64,000 bases of DNA from Gallionella sp. (lineage in GTDB: Bacteria > Pseudomonadota > Gammaproteobacteria > Burkholderiales > Gallionellaceae), in NCBI GenBank assembly GCA_028714075.1, contig JAQTMZ010000005.1, positions 1 to 64,000 of the forward strand, written 5' to 3'. Below, in pieces: positions 35,296 to 44,422 of this stretch. The translations under genes were made by a program, and so were the position numbers. Below the pieces are notes generated by a model. That model was not told the origin of the DNA. It was given only the letters and a program-made list of their open reading frames with translations, and ran no database searches. Numbering within the stretch: position 1 is the first letter of the stretch; every line of letters starts with the position of its first letter.

Positions 35296-36168
35296 GTGGT
35301 TGATCCGCAATTCAAAAAAATCATCATCTTCGGCGTCGGCCTGATCGGCGGCTCGTTCGCGCTGGCGTTGCGCAAGGCGCATGCCGTTGGCGAGGTGGTC
35401 GGCTTCGGGCGCAGCGAGACAACGCTGCAACAGGCCCGGCAACTCGGCATCATCGACCGTATCGGGCAGGATATTGCCGTTGAAGCGGGCGATGCGGATC
35501 TGATATTGCTGGCCACGCCGGTCGGACAGATGGCGGAGCTGATGGCGCGCATCGCGCCGCATCTCGGCGCGCACACGCTGGTTACCGATGGCGGCAGCAC
35601 CAAGAGCGACGTGGTAGCTGCGGCTTATGCGCAACTGGGCAGCAAGGCGGCGCAGTTCGTGCCCGCGCATCCGATTGCCGGAGCCGAGCAGAGCGGCGCG
35701 GCGGCGGCGCGCGCCGATTTGTATGTCGGCAAGAAAGTGGTGCTGACCCCGCTGCCGGAAAACACCCCCGAGGCCGTGGCGCGCGTGCAGGCCGCATGGC
35801 AGGCGTGCGGTGCGAACATTTACCGGCTGACCTACGCCGAGCACGACGCGGTGTTTGCGGCGGTCAGCCACTTGCCGCACCTGTTGTCGTTCGCGCTGGT
35901 GCATGATCTGGCGCAGCGCGACAACCGCGACCTGCTGCTGTCCTTCGCCGCCAGCGGCTTCCGCGACTTCACGCGCATCGCGTCCAGCTCGCCGGAAATG
36001 TGGCGCGATATTTGTCTGGCGAATCGCGAAGCGTTGTTGCGGGAATTGCAGACCTACATCGCGGAGCTGAACAAAATGAGCGCGGCGCTTGCGGCGGGCG
36101 ATGCGGTACAGCTCGAACAGACCTTCCGCAGCGCGCGCGAGTTGCGTGCCGGCTGGAAAGAACAATAA
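35296..36168 (+). CDS. tyrA: Prephenate dehydrogenase
   Basis: IIIFGVGLIGGSFALALRKAHAVGEVVGFGRS; THPIAG-type AHPIAGAEQSG; AAVSHLPHLLSFALVH. Confidence 0.94.
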   Translation: MVDPQFKKIIIFGVGLIGGSFALALRKAHAVGEVVGFGRSETTLQQARQLGIIDRIGQDIAVEAGDADLILLATPVGQMAELMARIAPHLGAHTLVTDGGSTKSDVVAAAYAQLGSKAAQFVPAHPIAGAEQSGAAAARADLYVGKKVVLTPLPENTPEAVARVQAAWQACGANIYRLTYAEHDAVFAAVSHLPHLLSFALVHDLAQRDNRDLLLSFAASGFRDFTRIASSSPEMWRDICLANREALLRELQTYIAELNKMSAALAAGDAVQLEQTFRSARELRAGWKEQ

Positions 36169-36173
36169 GAATA

Positions 36174-37973
36174 ATGAGCCGTATCCTGACCAGGTGGATT
36201 TGGTTGCTGCTTGCCGCCATTGCGCTGATCTGGTTTGCCAACCTCGAATACCGCACGCTGGTCAAGCCGGACGAAGGGCGCTATGCCGAGATTCCGCGCG
36301 AGATGGTGGCCAGCGGCGATTGGGTGACGCCGCGCCTGAACGAACTCAAGTATTTTGAAAAACCGCCGCTGCAATACTGGGCGACCGCCACCGCCTATAC
36401 CCTGTTCGGCGAGCACCAATGGACATCGCGCCTGTGGACCGGGCTGACCGGTTTTGCCGGCATCCTGCTGGTATGGTTTGCTGGGCTGCGCCTGTTCGGG
36501 CGCGAGACGGCGGGCTATGCCGCGCTGTTGCTGTCCAGCAGCCTGCTGTATGTGATGATGGGGCACATCAACACGCTGGACATGGGCGTGACATTTTTTC
36601 TCACGCTGGGCATTGTCGGGTTGTTGCTCGCGCAGGCGCAGGCGGATGTCGGCAAGCGGCGCAACCGCATGCTGCTGGCGTGGGCCGCGCTGGCATTGGC
36701 GGTGCTGAGCAAGGGATTGATGGGGCTGGTGTTGCCGGGTGCCGCGCTGTTCATTTATTGCGTGGTGCAGCGCGACTTCGGCGTGCTGAAACGCATGCAC
36801 TGGCTGCCCGGCCTGGCGGTGTTTCTTGCGATCACCGTGCCGTGGTTCCTGCTGGTGATGAAAGCCAACCCGGAATTCTTCGAGCGCTTCTTCATCTACG
36901 AGCATTACACGCGTTTCACCACCAAGGATCTGGGGCGCTATCAGCCCTGGTATTACTTCATCCCGATCCTGCTGGCCGGGGCGCTGCCGTGGACGGTGCT
37001 GATGTTCGACACCATGTGGCGCACCTTGCGCAACCGCAAGCTGCCGGACACGATGTTCAGCACGCAGCGCTTCCTGCTGGTCTGGGCGGTGTTCATCTAC
37101 GTGTTTTTTTCCATTTCCGGTTCCAAGCTGCCGTCCTATCTGCTGCCGATGTTGCCCGCGCTGGCCTTGTTGATGGGCAAGCGCATCGCCGGGATGCGCG
37201 CGCGGGTGCTGCTCTGGCAGGTCGCCCCGGTCGTGCCGGTCGCGTTGCTGCTGCTGGGGCTGGCGGTCAATGTGGACAAGCTGGCCGACACGCCGAGCCA
37301 GGCCGAACTGTATCCGCATTACGGCGAGTGGCTGGTTGTCGCGGCAATGATTATGCTGACCGGCTTGCTGACGGGGATGCTGCTGTTATGGTTAGAGATG
37401 AAATCCATTGCAGTGGCGATATTGGCGCTGAGCGCCCTGTTGTCCGCGCAAATCGGGCTGTCCGGCTACAACACGGTGGCGCAGGAGCGTTCCGCGAAGC
37501 ATATCGCCGAGGCGATACGCGGCGAGGTAACGGCGGGCGTGCCGTTTTATTCGGTGCTGACCTACGAGCAGACCCTGCCGTTTTATTTGCAACGCACCTT
37601 TACTCTGGTGCAGTATCAGGATGAAATGGCTTTCGGCATCCGGCAGGAGCCGCAACGCTGGATCCCCACCATCGAGGAGTTTGCCAAGGTATGGGCGACA
37701 CAGCGCGAAGCGTTCGCTATTATGCCGGCATATGTTTATGCGCAGTTGCAGGCCGCTTCGGCAGGCTCAGGACAGGCCGCTTCGGCAGGCTCAGGACAGG
37801 CCGCTTCGACGAGCTCAGGACAGGCCGCTTCGACAAGCTCAGGACAGGGGTTGGAAATGGAAATTATTTTTGAAGACGCGCAGCATATCGTGGTCAAGAA
37901 ACCAGCGAGTGCGATTACTATTAATCCCCTCTCCCCTGGCGGCAAAGGGGTAGGGGAGAAGGGGGCACCATGA
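36174..37973 (+). CDS. arnT: ArnT-like lipid A aminoarabinose/glycosyl transferase (PMT/GT-83)
   Basis: EYRTLVKPDEGRYAEIPREMVASGDWVTPRLNELKYFEKPPLQYW; multiple TM segments. Confidence 0.92.
   Translation: MSRILTRWIWLLLAAIALIWFANLEYRTLVKPDEGRYAEIPREMVASGDWVTPRLNELKYFEKPPLQYWATATAYTLFGEHQWTSRLWTGLTGFAGILLVWFAGLRLFGRETAGYAALLLSSSLLYVMMGHINTLDMGVTFFLTLGIVGLLLAQAQADVGKRRNRMLLAWAALALAVLSKGLMGLVLPGAALFIYCVVQRDFGVLKRMHWLPGLAVFLAITVPWFLLVMKANPEFFERFFIYEHYTRFTTKDLGRYQPWYYFIPILLAGALPWTVLMFDTMWRTLRNRKLPDTMFSTQRFLLVWAVFIYVFFSISGSKLPSYLLPMLPALALLMGKRIAGMRARVLLWQVAPVVPVALLLLGLAVNVDKLADTPSQAELYPHYGEWLVVAAMIMLTGLLTGMLLLWLEMKSIAVAILALSALLSAQIGLSGYNTVAQERSAKHIAEAIRGEVTAGVPFYSVLTYEQTLPFYLQRTFTLVQYQDEMAFGIRQEPQRWIPTIEEFAKVWATQREAFAIMPAYVYAQLQAASAGSGQAASAGSGQAASTSSGQAASTSSGQGLEMEIIFEDAQHIVVKKPASAITINPLSPGGKGVGEKGAP
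37749..37844 (+). repeat. Four tandem 24-bp units inside the arnT 3' end
   Basis: caggccgcttcggcaggctcagga x2, then cttcgacgagctcagga and cttcgacaagctcagga variants. Confidence 0.95.
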
Positions 37974-38341
37974 GCCTGGTCAGTTTCAGTTTGATTTTCA
38001 TCGGCGTGATGCTCAACGCCGCCGCGCAGATACTGATGAAGGCGGGAACCAACGTCATCGGCCATTTCGAGTTCAGCATGGAAAACATCCTGCCGATCGG
38101 ATTGAGACTGGCGACCGAGTGGCATATCGCCGCCGCGCTGTTCTGCTACGCGCTCAGCGTAATCATCTGGATACTCGCGTTGTCGCGCGTACCGGTCAGC
38201 ATCGCCTTTCCGATGCTGTCGATGGCCTATGTGGTGAATGCCGTCGCCGCCTGGTACCTGCTCGGCGAAGCCTTCAACCCGACCAAACTGGTCGGCATGG
38301 GCGTGATTATTCTGGGCGTGATTATTATTTCGCGGGCATAA
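37970..38341 (+). CDS. SMR/EamA-type transporter, ArnE-like flippase subunit
   Basis: VSFSLIFIGVMLNAAAQILMKAG..VSIAFPMLSMAYVVNAVAAWYLLGEAFNPTKLVGMGVIILGVIIISRA. Confidence 0.85.
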   Translation: MSLVSFSLIFIGVMLNAAAQILMKAGTNVIGHFEFSMENILPIGLRLATEWHIAAALFCYALSVIIWILALSRVPVSIAFPMLSMAYVVNAVAAWYLLGEAFNPTKLVGMGVIILGVIIISRA

Positions 38342-38357
38342 AATTCAAAAAATACTT

Positions 38358-38468
38358 GTCCACGAAAGACACGAAAAACACGAAAAACACGAAATATCCC
38401 CCAAAGACATGACAAGCCGATAGCTTAATTTTGAGGTTTTGTTCGTGCTTTTCGTGTCTTTCGTGGAC
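38358..38468. repeat. Inverted repeat, 20-bp arms GTCCACGAAAGACACGAAAA
   Basis: GTCCACGAAAGACACGAAAA (38358-38377) and TTTTCGTGTCTTTCGTGGAC (38449-38468), with extra ACACGAAAA units. Confidence 0.95.
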
Positions 38469-38508
38469 AGTTTGTAGCATTGGTTTTGAATTTTTTAGAG
38501 GTTTTGCC

Positions 38509-39639
38509 ATGAGTAATTTTCTTCCCTTCTCCCGCCCCACCATAGACGAAGCGACCATCGCTTCAGTAGGCGACGTGCTGCGCTCCGGCTGGATTACCAC
38601 CGGCCCGAAGGTGCAGGAATTCGAGAAAAAACTATCCGAATATTTCGGCGGGCGTCCGGTGCGCACCTTCAATTCCGGCACCTGCACGATGGAGATCGCG
38701 TTGCGCATCGCGGGCATCGGCGCGGGCGACGAAGTTATCACCTCGCCGATCTCATGGGTCGCGACCGCCAATGTGATCCTCGAAGTCGGCGCGACGCCGG
38801 TGTTCGCCGACATCGACCCGGTCACGCGCAACATCGATCTGGACAAGGTCGAAGCCGCGATCACGCCACGCACCAAGGCCATCATCCCGGTGTATCTGGC
38901 AGGTAAGCCGGTGGATATGGACCGGCTGTATGCGATAGCCAGCAAGCACAAGCTGCGCGTGGTGGAAGATGCCGCGCAGGCCATCGGCTCGACGTGGAAA
39001 GGCAAGCCCATTGGTTCATTTGGTGGCTCGTTCGGCGATTTCGTATCATTCAGTTTTCAGGCCAACAAGAACATCACCACCTCCGAGGGCGGCTGTCTGG
39101 TGTTGAACAATGAAGAAGAAGCCAAGCTCGCGGAAAAATACCGCCTGCAAGGTGTCACGCGCAGCGGTTGGGACGGCATCGACGTGGACGTGCTGGGCGG
39201 CAAGTACAACATGACCGACGTCGCCGCCGCGATTGGTTTGGGCCAGTTCTCGCAACTGGATGCGATCACCGCGCAGCGGCGCAAACTGGCGCGGCATTAT
39301 TTCACCACGCTCGGCAAGGATTTCGAGAAGCAGACCGGCGCGCAACTGCCGCCTGAGGATTGCGAGAGCACCAACTGGCACCTGTTCCAGATCGTGCTAC
39401 CGGAACGCATCACCCGCGCCGACTTCATGGCACGCATGAAGGAGTACAACATCGGCATCGGCTACCACTACGCGCCCATCCACCTGTTCACGCTGTACCG
39501 CGCACTGGGCTTCAGGGAAGGCATGTTCCCGGTCGCCGAGCGCGTCGGCAAGCAGATCGTTTCGTTGCCGATGTTCTATGCGATGAATGAGGGGGATGTG
39601 GAGCGGACTTGTGAGGCGATGCGCGAGGTGTTGGCGTAA
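38509..39639 (+). CDS. arnB: DegT/DnrJ/EryC1 aminotransferase, ArnB type
   Basis: LPFSRPTIDEATIASVGDVLRSGWITTGPKVQEFE; EDAAQAIGSTWKGKPIGSFG; SFQANKNITTSEGGCLV. Confidence 0.92.
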   Translation: MSNFLPFSRPTIDEATIASVGDVLRSGWITTGPKVQEFEKKLSEYFGGRPVRTFNSGTCTMEIALRIAGIGAGDEVITSPISWVATANVILEVGATPVFADIDPVTRNIDLDKVEAAITPRTKAIIPVYLAGKPVDMDRLYAIASKHKLRVVEDAAQAIGSTWKGKPIGSFGGSFGDFVSFSFQANKNITTSEGGCLVLNNEEEAKLAEKYRLQGVTRSGWDGIDVDVLGGKYNMTDVAAAIGLGQFSQLDAITAQRRKLARHYFTTLGKDFEKQTGAQLPPEDCESTNWHLFQIVLPERITRADFMARMKEYNIGIGYHYAPIHLFTLYRALGFREGMFPVAERVGKQIVSLPMFYAMNEGDVERTCEAMREVLA

Positions 39640-39687
39640 GGAGGCTTGGCGCATATTCATTCATCTGAATTTTAAGGGTCTACGAAC

Positions 39688-40434
39688 ATGACAATTGAGC
39701 AACTCATTACATTATTGGCAGGAATTGGAACTGTAGTATCGGCTGGCGTGGCATTCTGGGCCGTCCTTCAAATGAAAAAACAGCGCGAGTTGTCCTACCT
39801 ACCCGATCTTGTGATTTCTAGAATGTTTTTTGATGGTTGTCGCTGCCAGGATGCCGAATCATATTTTGCCAATGGGTGGACACCAAGCCCCTTTCTTAAG
39901 ATTGAGGGCGATGAAGAATTCGTGTTTTATCTGCCGCTTCGCAATGTAGGACTCGGTACCGCCAAGAATATTTCTGTTGCATGGTCATTTCCAATTGAGG
40001 AAATAGTCTGCAAACTGAACGATCTTGGTCAGAAAAACTTACCTTTAACACATTTTTCTTTCGATGATGGAAAGATAACCATACAGTCTGAGAGCCTTGG
40101 CAACCAAGGTCTAAATTCATGGTTTAACCAGCAGAAATCATCGCTAGAGTATTTGTTGCCAGTTACGGTAAAAAGTGAGCCAGTTAAATTGGAATTCCCC
40201 ATACTATTCACTCAACTTTGCTCATACCTATTCTTTTTTCATGAAAAGAATAATGATCCAAACTCAATGCAAAATTTTCCTGTTATCAGGGCGCATTTTG
40301 AATATTACGATATTGGTGGCGAATTACACAAAACCGACTTTGATATCAATGTGTTGTTACGCCACGCAGAAGGAGATGGCAGGATCGTTAGTGGTGAGTT
40401 AGAGGCTACAAAACTTAGCCAGCGTAGCACGTAG
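39688..40434 (+). CDS. Hypothetical protein with N-terminal TM helix
   Basis: MTIEQLITLLAGIGTVVSAGVAFWAVLQMKKQRELSYLPDLVI. Confidence 0.7.
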   Translation: MTIEQLITLLAGIGTVVSAGVAFWAVLQMKKQRELSYLPDLVISRMFFDGCRCQDAESYFANGWTPSPFLKIEGDEEFVFYLPLRNVGLGTAKNISVAWSFPIEEIVCKLNDLGQKNLPLTHFSFDDGKITIQSESLGNQGLNSWFNQQKSSLEYLLPVTVKSEPVKLEFPILFTQLCSYLFFFHEKNNDPNSMQNFPVIRAHFEYYDIGGELHKTDFDINVLLRHAEGDGRIVSGELEATKLSQRST

Positions 40435-40559
40435 GCTGGGGTGAGGCACGAACCCCAGCGTTTGCTTGAACATGCTGGGGTTCGCGTTGCTCGCCACCAG
40501 CATACACTGCTAATTCCCTAGATTTGGTTTGCCATCCCTCGCTTGATTTGGTATATTAT

Positions 40560-40579
40560 TGGTACTTAATTAAGTACCA
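40560..40579. promoter_or_regulatory. Perfect palindrome operator candidate upstream of the TA genes
   Basis: TGGTACTTAATTAAGTACCA. Confidence 0.75.
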
Positions 40580-40593
40580 GAAGGAGTCTTAAA

Positions 40594-40866
40594 ATGAACG
40601 CCATCCCAGCCCAAGAAATTAAACGTCGCGGCATCGCAGCGGTGGACGATCTCATCGCCAAGGGCGATCTGCATGTGATCAGGAATAACCAGCCGCAGTA
40701 CGTGGTGCTTTCCGAAGCACGTTATCAGGATTTGATTGTGGCGGAGCAGGAGGCGCATTACGCCCGTGTTCGTGCGTCGCTAGAGGATGTCAAGGGCGGC
40801 AAGGTCAAGAAATTTAAGACCGCTGCTGCACTGCTGAAGGCGCTGGACACAGACGAGACGGCTTGA
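40594..40866 (+). CDS. Type II toxin-antitoxin antitoxin (Phd/RelB-like)
   Basis: IPAQEIKRRGIAAVDDLIAKGDLHVIRNNQPQYVVLSEARYQDLI; overlaps the toxin start. Confidence 0.85.
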   Translation: MNAIPAQEIKRRGIAAVDDLIAKGDLHVIRNNQPQYVVLSEARYQDLIVAEQEAHYARVRASLEDVKGGKVKKFKTAAALLKALDTDETA

Positions 40867-41141
40867 TGTATGCCATTGTTACACCGCTCCAGTTTCTTCG
40901 TCAGGCACGCAAGTTTTTCAAGAAACACCCCGACTTGCGGCCACGCTTTGCCGAGGTGCTCGGCGACCTGCAAAAAGACCCGTTCCAGCCTCATCTGGAG
41001 TTGCATACCCTGAGCGGTAAGCTCGCCGGTTGTTATGCCGTCAGCCTCACGTACAGTTATCGCATTACCCTGACTCTGCTGGTTTCCGAAAAGGAAATTA
41101 TCCTGCTTGATATTGGCAGCCATGATGATGTGTACCGGTAA
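40863..41141 (+). CDS. RelE/YafQ-type toxin
   Basis: VTPLQFLRQARKFFKKHPDLRPRFAEVLGDLQKDPFQPHLELHTLSGKLAGCYAVSLTYSYRITL..EIILLDIGSHDDVY. Confidence 0.88.
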   Translation: MMYAIVTPLQFLRQARKFFKKHPDLRPRFAEVLGDLQKDPFQPHLELHTLSGKLAGCYAVSLTYSYRITLTLLVSEKEIILLDIGSHDDVYR

Positions 41142-41234
41142 GAATCTGTAGACGAATTGTTGGGTATCGCCTTGCTCCACCCAACCTACAACACAATTCC
41201 GCTAACTCCGCCCCATGCGGTAAAATGCCGACCT

Positions 41235-42329
41235 ATGAGTACACCCCAACTTTCCGTCGTCATCCCCGTCTATAACGAAGAGCAGGGCTTGCAGACTTTG
41301 TTCGACCGGTTGTATCCGGCGCTGGACAAGCTCGGCATTTCCTACGAGGTGCTGTTCGTCAACGACGGCAGCCGCGACCGTTCCGCCGCGATTTTGCGCG
41401 AGCAGTTCCAGAAGCGCCCCGATGTGACGCGGGTGATTCTGTTCAACGGCAATTTCGGCCAGCATATGGCGATCATGGCGGCTTTCGAGCAATCGCGCGG
41501 GCAGCGCGTGGTGACGCTGGACGCCGATTTGCAGAACCCGCCGGAAGACATCGGCCTGCTGCTGGCGAAGATGGATAAGGGCCACGACTACGTCGGCTCG
41601 ATCCGCCGCCAGCGCAGCGACAGTTGGTGGCGGCATGTCGCGTCGCGCGCGATGAACGGGCTGCGCGAGCGCATCACGCGCATCAAGATGACCGACCAGG
41701 GCTGCATGTTCCGCGCCTATGACCGGCGCATCATCGATGCGATCAACAGTTGCAAAGAAGTGAGCACGTTCATCCCGGCGCTGGCCTATACCTTTGCGCG
41801 CAATCCCGCCGAGGTGGTGGTGGGGCATGACGAGCGCGCGGCGGGCGAATCGAAGTATTCGCTGTACAGCCTGATCCGCCTCAACTTCGATCTGATGACC
41901 AGTTTTTCGCTGGTGCCATTGCAGATGTTTTCGATGCTGGGTATCGCGATTTCCGTGTTGTCGGCATTTTTCGTGGTGTTCCTGTTGGTGCGCCGCTTGA
42001 TCATCGGCCCGGAAGCGGAAGGGCTGTTCACGCTGTTTGCCATCGCGTTCTTTCTGATCGGCATCACGCTGTTCGGTATCGGCCTGCTCGGTGAATACAT
42101 CGGGCGCATCTACCAGCAGGTGCGTCACAGGCCGCGCTATCTGGTCGAGGCGATACTGGAAAAACAGGAGAAGGGTGAGGGGGGAAGGGTGAGAAGGGTA
42201 AAGGCACCGTCCGCTCCGCAGATGGCGGGAGAGGACGATCCGTTCTCCGCCACGGAACCTAAAAAGAAAAAGGCCAAGCCGGTCGATGATGCGGCGCATC
42301 CTTCCTTGTTTACGGATATTCAGGAATGA
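41235..42329 (+). CDS. arnC: Undecaprenyl-phosphate glycosyltransferase (ArnC type)
   Basis: LSVVIPVYNEEQGLQTLFDRLYPAL; NFGQHMAIMAAFEQSRGQRVVTLDADLQNPPEDI. Confidence 0.93.
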   Translation: MSTPQLSVVIPVYNEEQGLQTLFDRLYPALDKLGISYEVLFVNDGSRDRSAAILREQFQKRPDVTRVILFNGNFGQHMAIMAAFEQSRGQRVVTLDADLQNPPEDIGLLLAKMDKGHDYVGSIRRQRSDSWWRHVASRAMNGLRERITRIKMTDQGCMFRAYDRRIIDAINSCKEVSTFIPALAYTFARNPAEVVVGHDERAAGESKYSLYSLIRLNFDLMTSFSLVPLQMFSMLGIAISVLSAFFVVFLLVRRLIIGPEAEGLFTLFAIAFFLIGITLFGIGLLGEYIGRIYQQVRHRPRYLVEAILEKQEKGEGGRVRRVKAPSAPQMAGEDDPFSATEPKKKKAKPVDDAAHPSLFTDIQE

Positions 42330-43246
42330 GCCGGGCTGTCGTTTTCGCCTACCACAACGTAGGCTATAGATGTTTGTCCGTCCTGTTGGCGCATGGCGTG
42401 GATGTCGCGCTGGTGGTGACGCACCGCGACAATCCGAAAGAAACCATCTGGTTTGACAGCGTGGCGGAACTGGCGGCATTGCACGGCATCCCGGCCATCA
42501 CGCCGGACAACCCGAATACGCCGGAAGTGGTGGAACAAATCCGCGCGTTGCAGCCGGATTTCTTTTTTTCGTTCTACTACCGCGAGATGCTCAAGCGCGA
42601 GCTGCTGGAGATTCCCAAGCGGGGCGCGCTGAATATGCACGGCTCGCTGCTGCCGAAATACCGTGGCCGCGTGCCGGTGAATTGGGCGATAATCCACGGC
42701 GAAACGGAAACCGGCGCGACGCTGCATTACATGACCGAGAAGCCGGACAACGGCGATATCGTGGCGCAACAGGCGGTGCCGATTCTGCCCGACGACAACG
42801 CGCTGCAGGTATTCCAGAAGGTGACGGTGGCGGCGGAGATCGCATTGAATGGCGTGCTTCCCGCGTTGCTGGCAGGCAAGGCGCACGCGGTGCAACAGGA
42901 CTTGAGCAAGGGTGCGTATTTCGGCGGGCGCAAGGCCGATGACGGCATCATCGACTGGGCGCAGTCCGCGCAGGCCATCCACAATCTGGTGCGCGCCGTG
43001 GCACCGCCGTATCCGGGCGCGACTACACGGTTAATGGGCAAGCCGCTGCGTATTTTGCAGACGCTGGTCACCGGTTGCACGACGTCCGGCGAGAGACCGG
43101 CGTTCTACGTCAAGAATGGCAAGGCCTATGCGATCTGCGGCAGTGGCGTGCTGCGCGTGGTGCGCTTCGAGCTGGATGGCGTGGCGATAAGCGCGGCGGA
43201 GTTTGCCGCGCAGTATGGCGCGGCAAAATTTGAATTTAATTGTTAA
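42326..43246 (+). CDS. Formyltransferase corresponding to the ArnA N-terminal domain
   Basis: AVVFAYHNVGYRCLSVLLAHGVDVALVVTHRDNP; LNMHGSLLPKYRGRVPVNWAIIHGETETGATLHYM. Confidence 0.92.
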   Translation: MSRAVVFAYHNVGYRCLSVLLAHGVDVALVVTHRDNPKETIWFDSVAELAALHGIPAITPDNPNTPEVVEQIRALQPDFFFSFYYREMLKRELLEIPKRGALNMHGSLLPKYRGRVPVNWAIIHGETETGATLHYMTEKPDNGDIVAQQAVPILPDDNALQVFQKVTVAAEIALNGVLPALLAGKAHAVQQDLSKGAYFGGRKADDGIIDWAQSAQAIHNLVRAVAPPYPGATTRLMGKPLRILQTLVTGCTTSGERPAFYVKNGKAYAICGSGVLRVVRFELDGVAISAAEFAAQYGAAKFEFNC

Positions 43247-43256
43247 GGAAAGAGTA

Positions 43257-44300
43257 ATGAAAAAAGTATTGATTCTCGGCGTCAACGGCTTTATCGGCCA
43301 CCACCTGTCCAACCGCATCCTCGCTACCACCGATTGGGAAGTGTATGGCATGGATATGAATTCCGAGCGCATCACCGACCTGCTCGATCAGCCGCGCTTT
43401 CATTTCTTTGAGGGCGATATCACCATCAATAAGGAATGGATGGAGTATCACATCCGCAAGTGCGATGTGATCCTGCCGCTGGTGGCGATCGCCACGCCGG
43501 CCACTTACGTCAAAGAACCACTACGTGTTTTCGAACTGGATTTTGAGGCCAATCTGCCGATCGTGCGCGCGGCGGTTAAGTACCGCAAACATCTGGTGTT
43601 TCCATCCACCTCGGAAGTGTACGGCATGTGCCACGACGAGGAATTCGATCCGGAACATTCCGAATTGATCTGCGGCCCGATCAACATGCCGCGCTGGATT
43701 TATTCCTGTTCCAAGCAATTGATGGATCGCGTGATCTGGGGCTACGGCATGGAACAGGGGCTGAACTTTACGCTGTTCCGTCCGTTCAACTGGATCGGTT
43801 CCGGGCTGGATTCGATCCATACGCCAAAGGAAGGCAGCTCGCGCGTGTTGACGCAATTTCTGGGACATATTGTGCGCGGCGAGAACATCAGCCTGGTGGA
43901 TGGCGGGCATCAGAAACGCGCGTTCACTTACGTCGACGATGGCATCGACGCGCTGATGAAAATCATCGCCAACAAGGACGGCATCGCCTCCGGCAAGATT
44001 TACAACATCGGCAACCCGGTCAACAACTATGCGATCCGCGACCTCGCCGACATGATGCTCAAGCTGGCCGGCGAATATGCCGAATACCGCGACTCCGCAA
44101 AAAAGGTGAAGATCGTCGAGACGACTTCGGCGGCGTATTACGGTAAAGGCTATCAGGACGTGCAGAACCGCGTGCCGAAAATCACCAACACCTGCGAGGA
44201 ACTCGGCTGGAAGCCGACCACCAATATGGCTGACACGTTGCGCAAGATATTTGATGCGTATCGCGGCCAGGTAGCGGAAGCGCGCGGTCTGGTCGATTAA
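43257..44300 (+). CDS. NAD-dependent epimerase/decarboxylase corresponding to the ArnA C-terminal domain
   Basis: MKKVLILGVNGFIGHHLSNRIL; FPSTSEVYGMCHDEEFDPEHSELICGPINMPRWIYSCSKQLMDRVIWGYG. Confidence 0.93.
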   Translation: MKKVLILGVNGFIGHHLSNRILATTDWEVYGMDMNSERITDLLDQPRFHFFEGDITINKEWMEYHIRKCDVILPLVAIATPATYVKEPLRVFELDFEANLPIVRAAVKYRKHLVFPSTSEVYGMCHDEEFDPEHSELICGPINMPRWIYSCSKQLMDRVIWGYGMEQGLNFTLFRPFNWIGSGLDSIHTPKEGSSRVLTQFLGHIVRGENISLVDGGHQKRAFTYVDDGIDALMKIIANKDGIASGKIYNIGNPVNNYAIRDLADMMLKLAGEYAEYRDSAKKVKIVETTSAAYYGKGYQDVQNRVPKITNTCEELGWKPTTNMADTLRKIFDAYRGQVAEARGLVD

Positions 44301-44422
44301 TTCCAATCCGATTTCATCGGTGAAACTGCGTTGGCTTCCTCGCTCGCTCCTAGCCGTGCCATTAGCACTGTCTGCGTCGTTCGCTCGTCGCCGCCTTGTT
44401 TGACCTTCGAAATCGAACCGGA

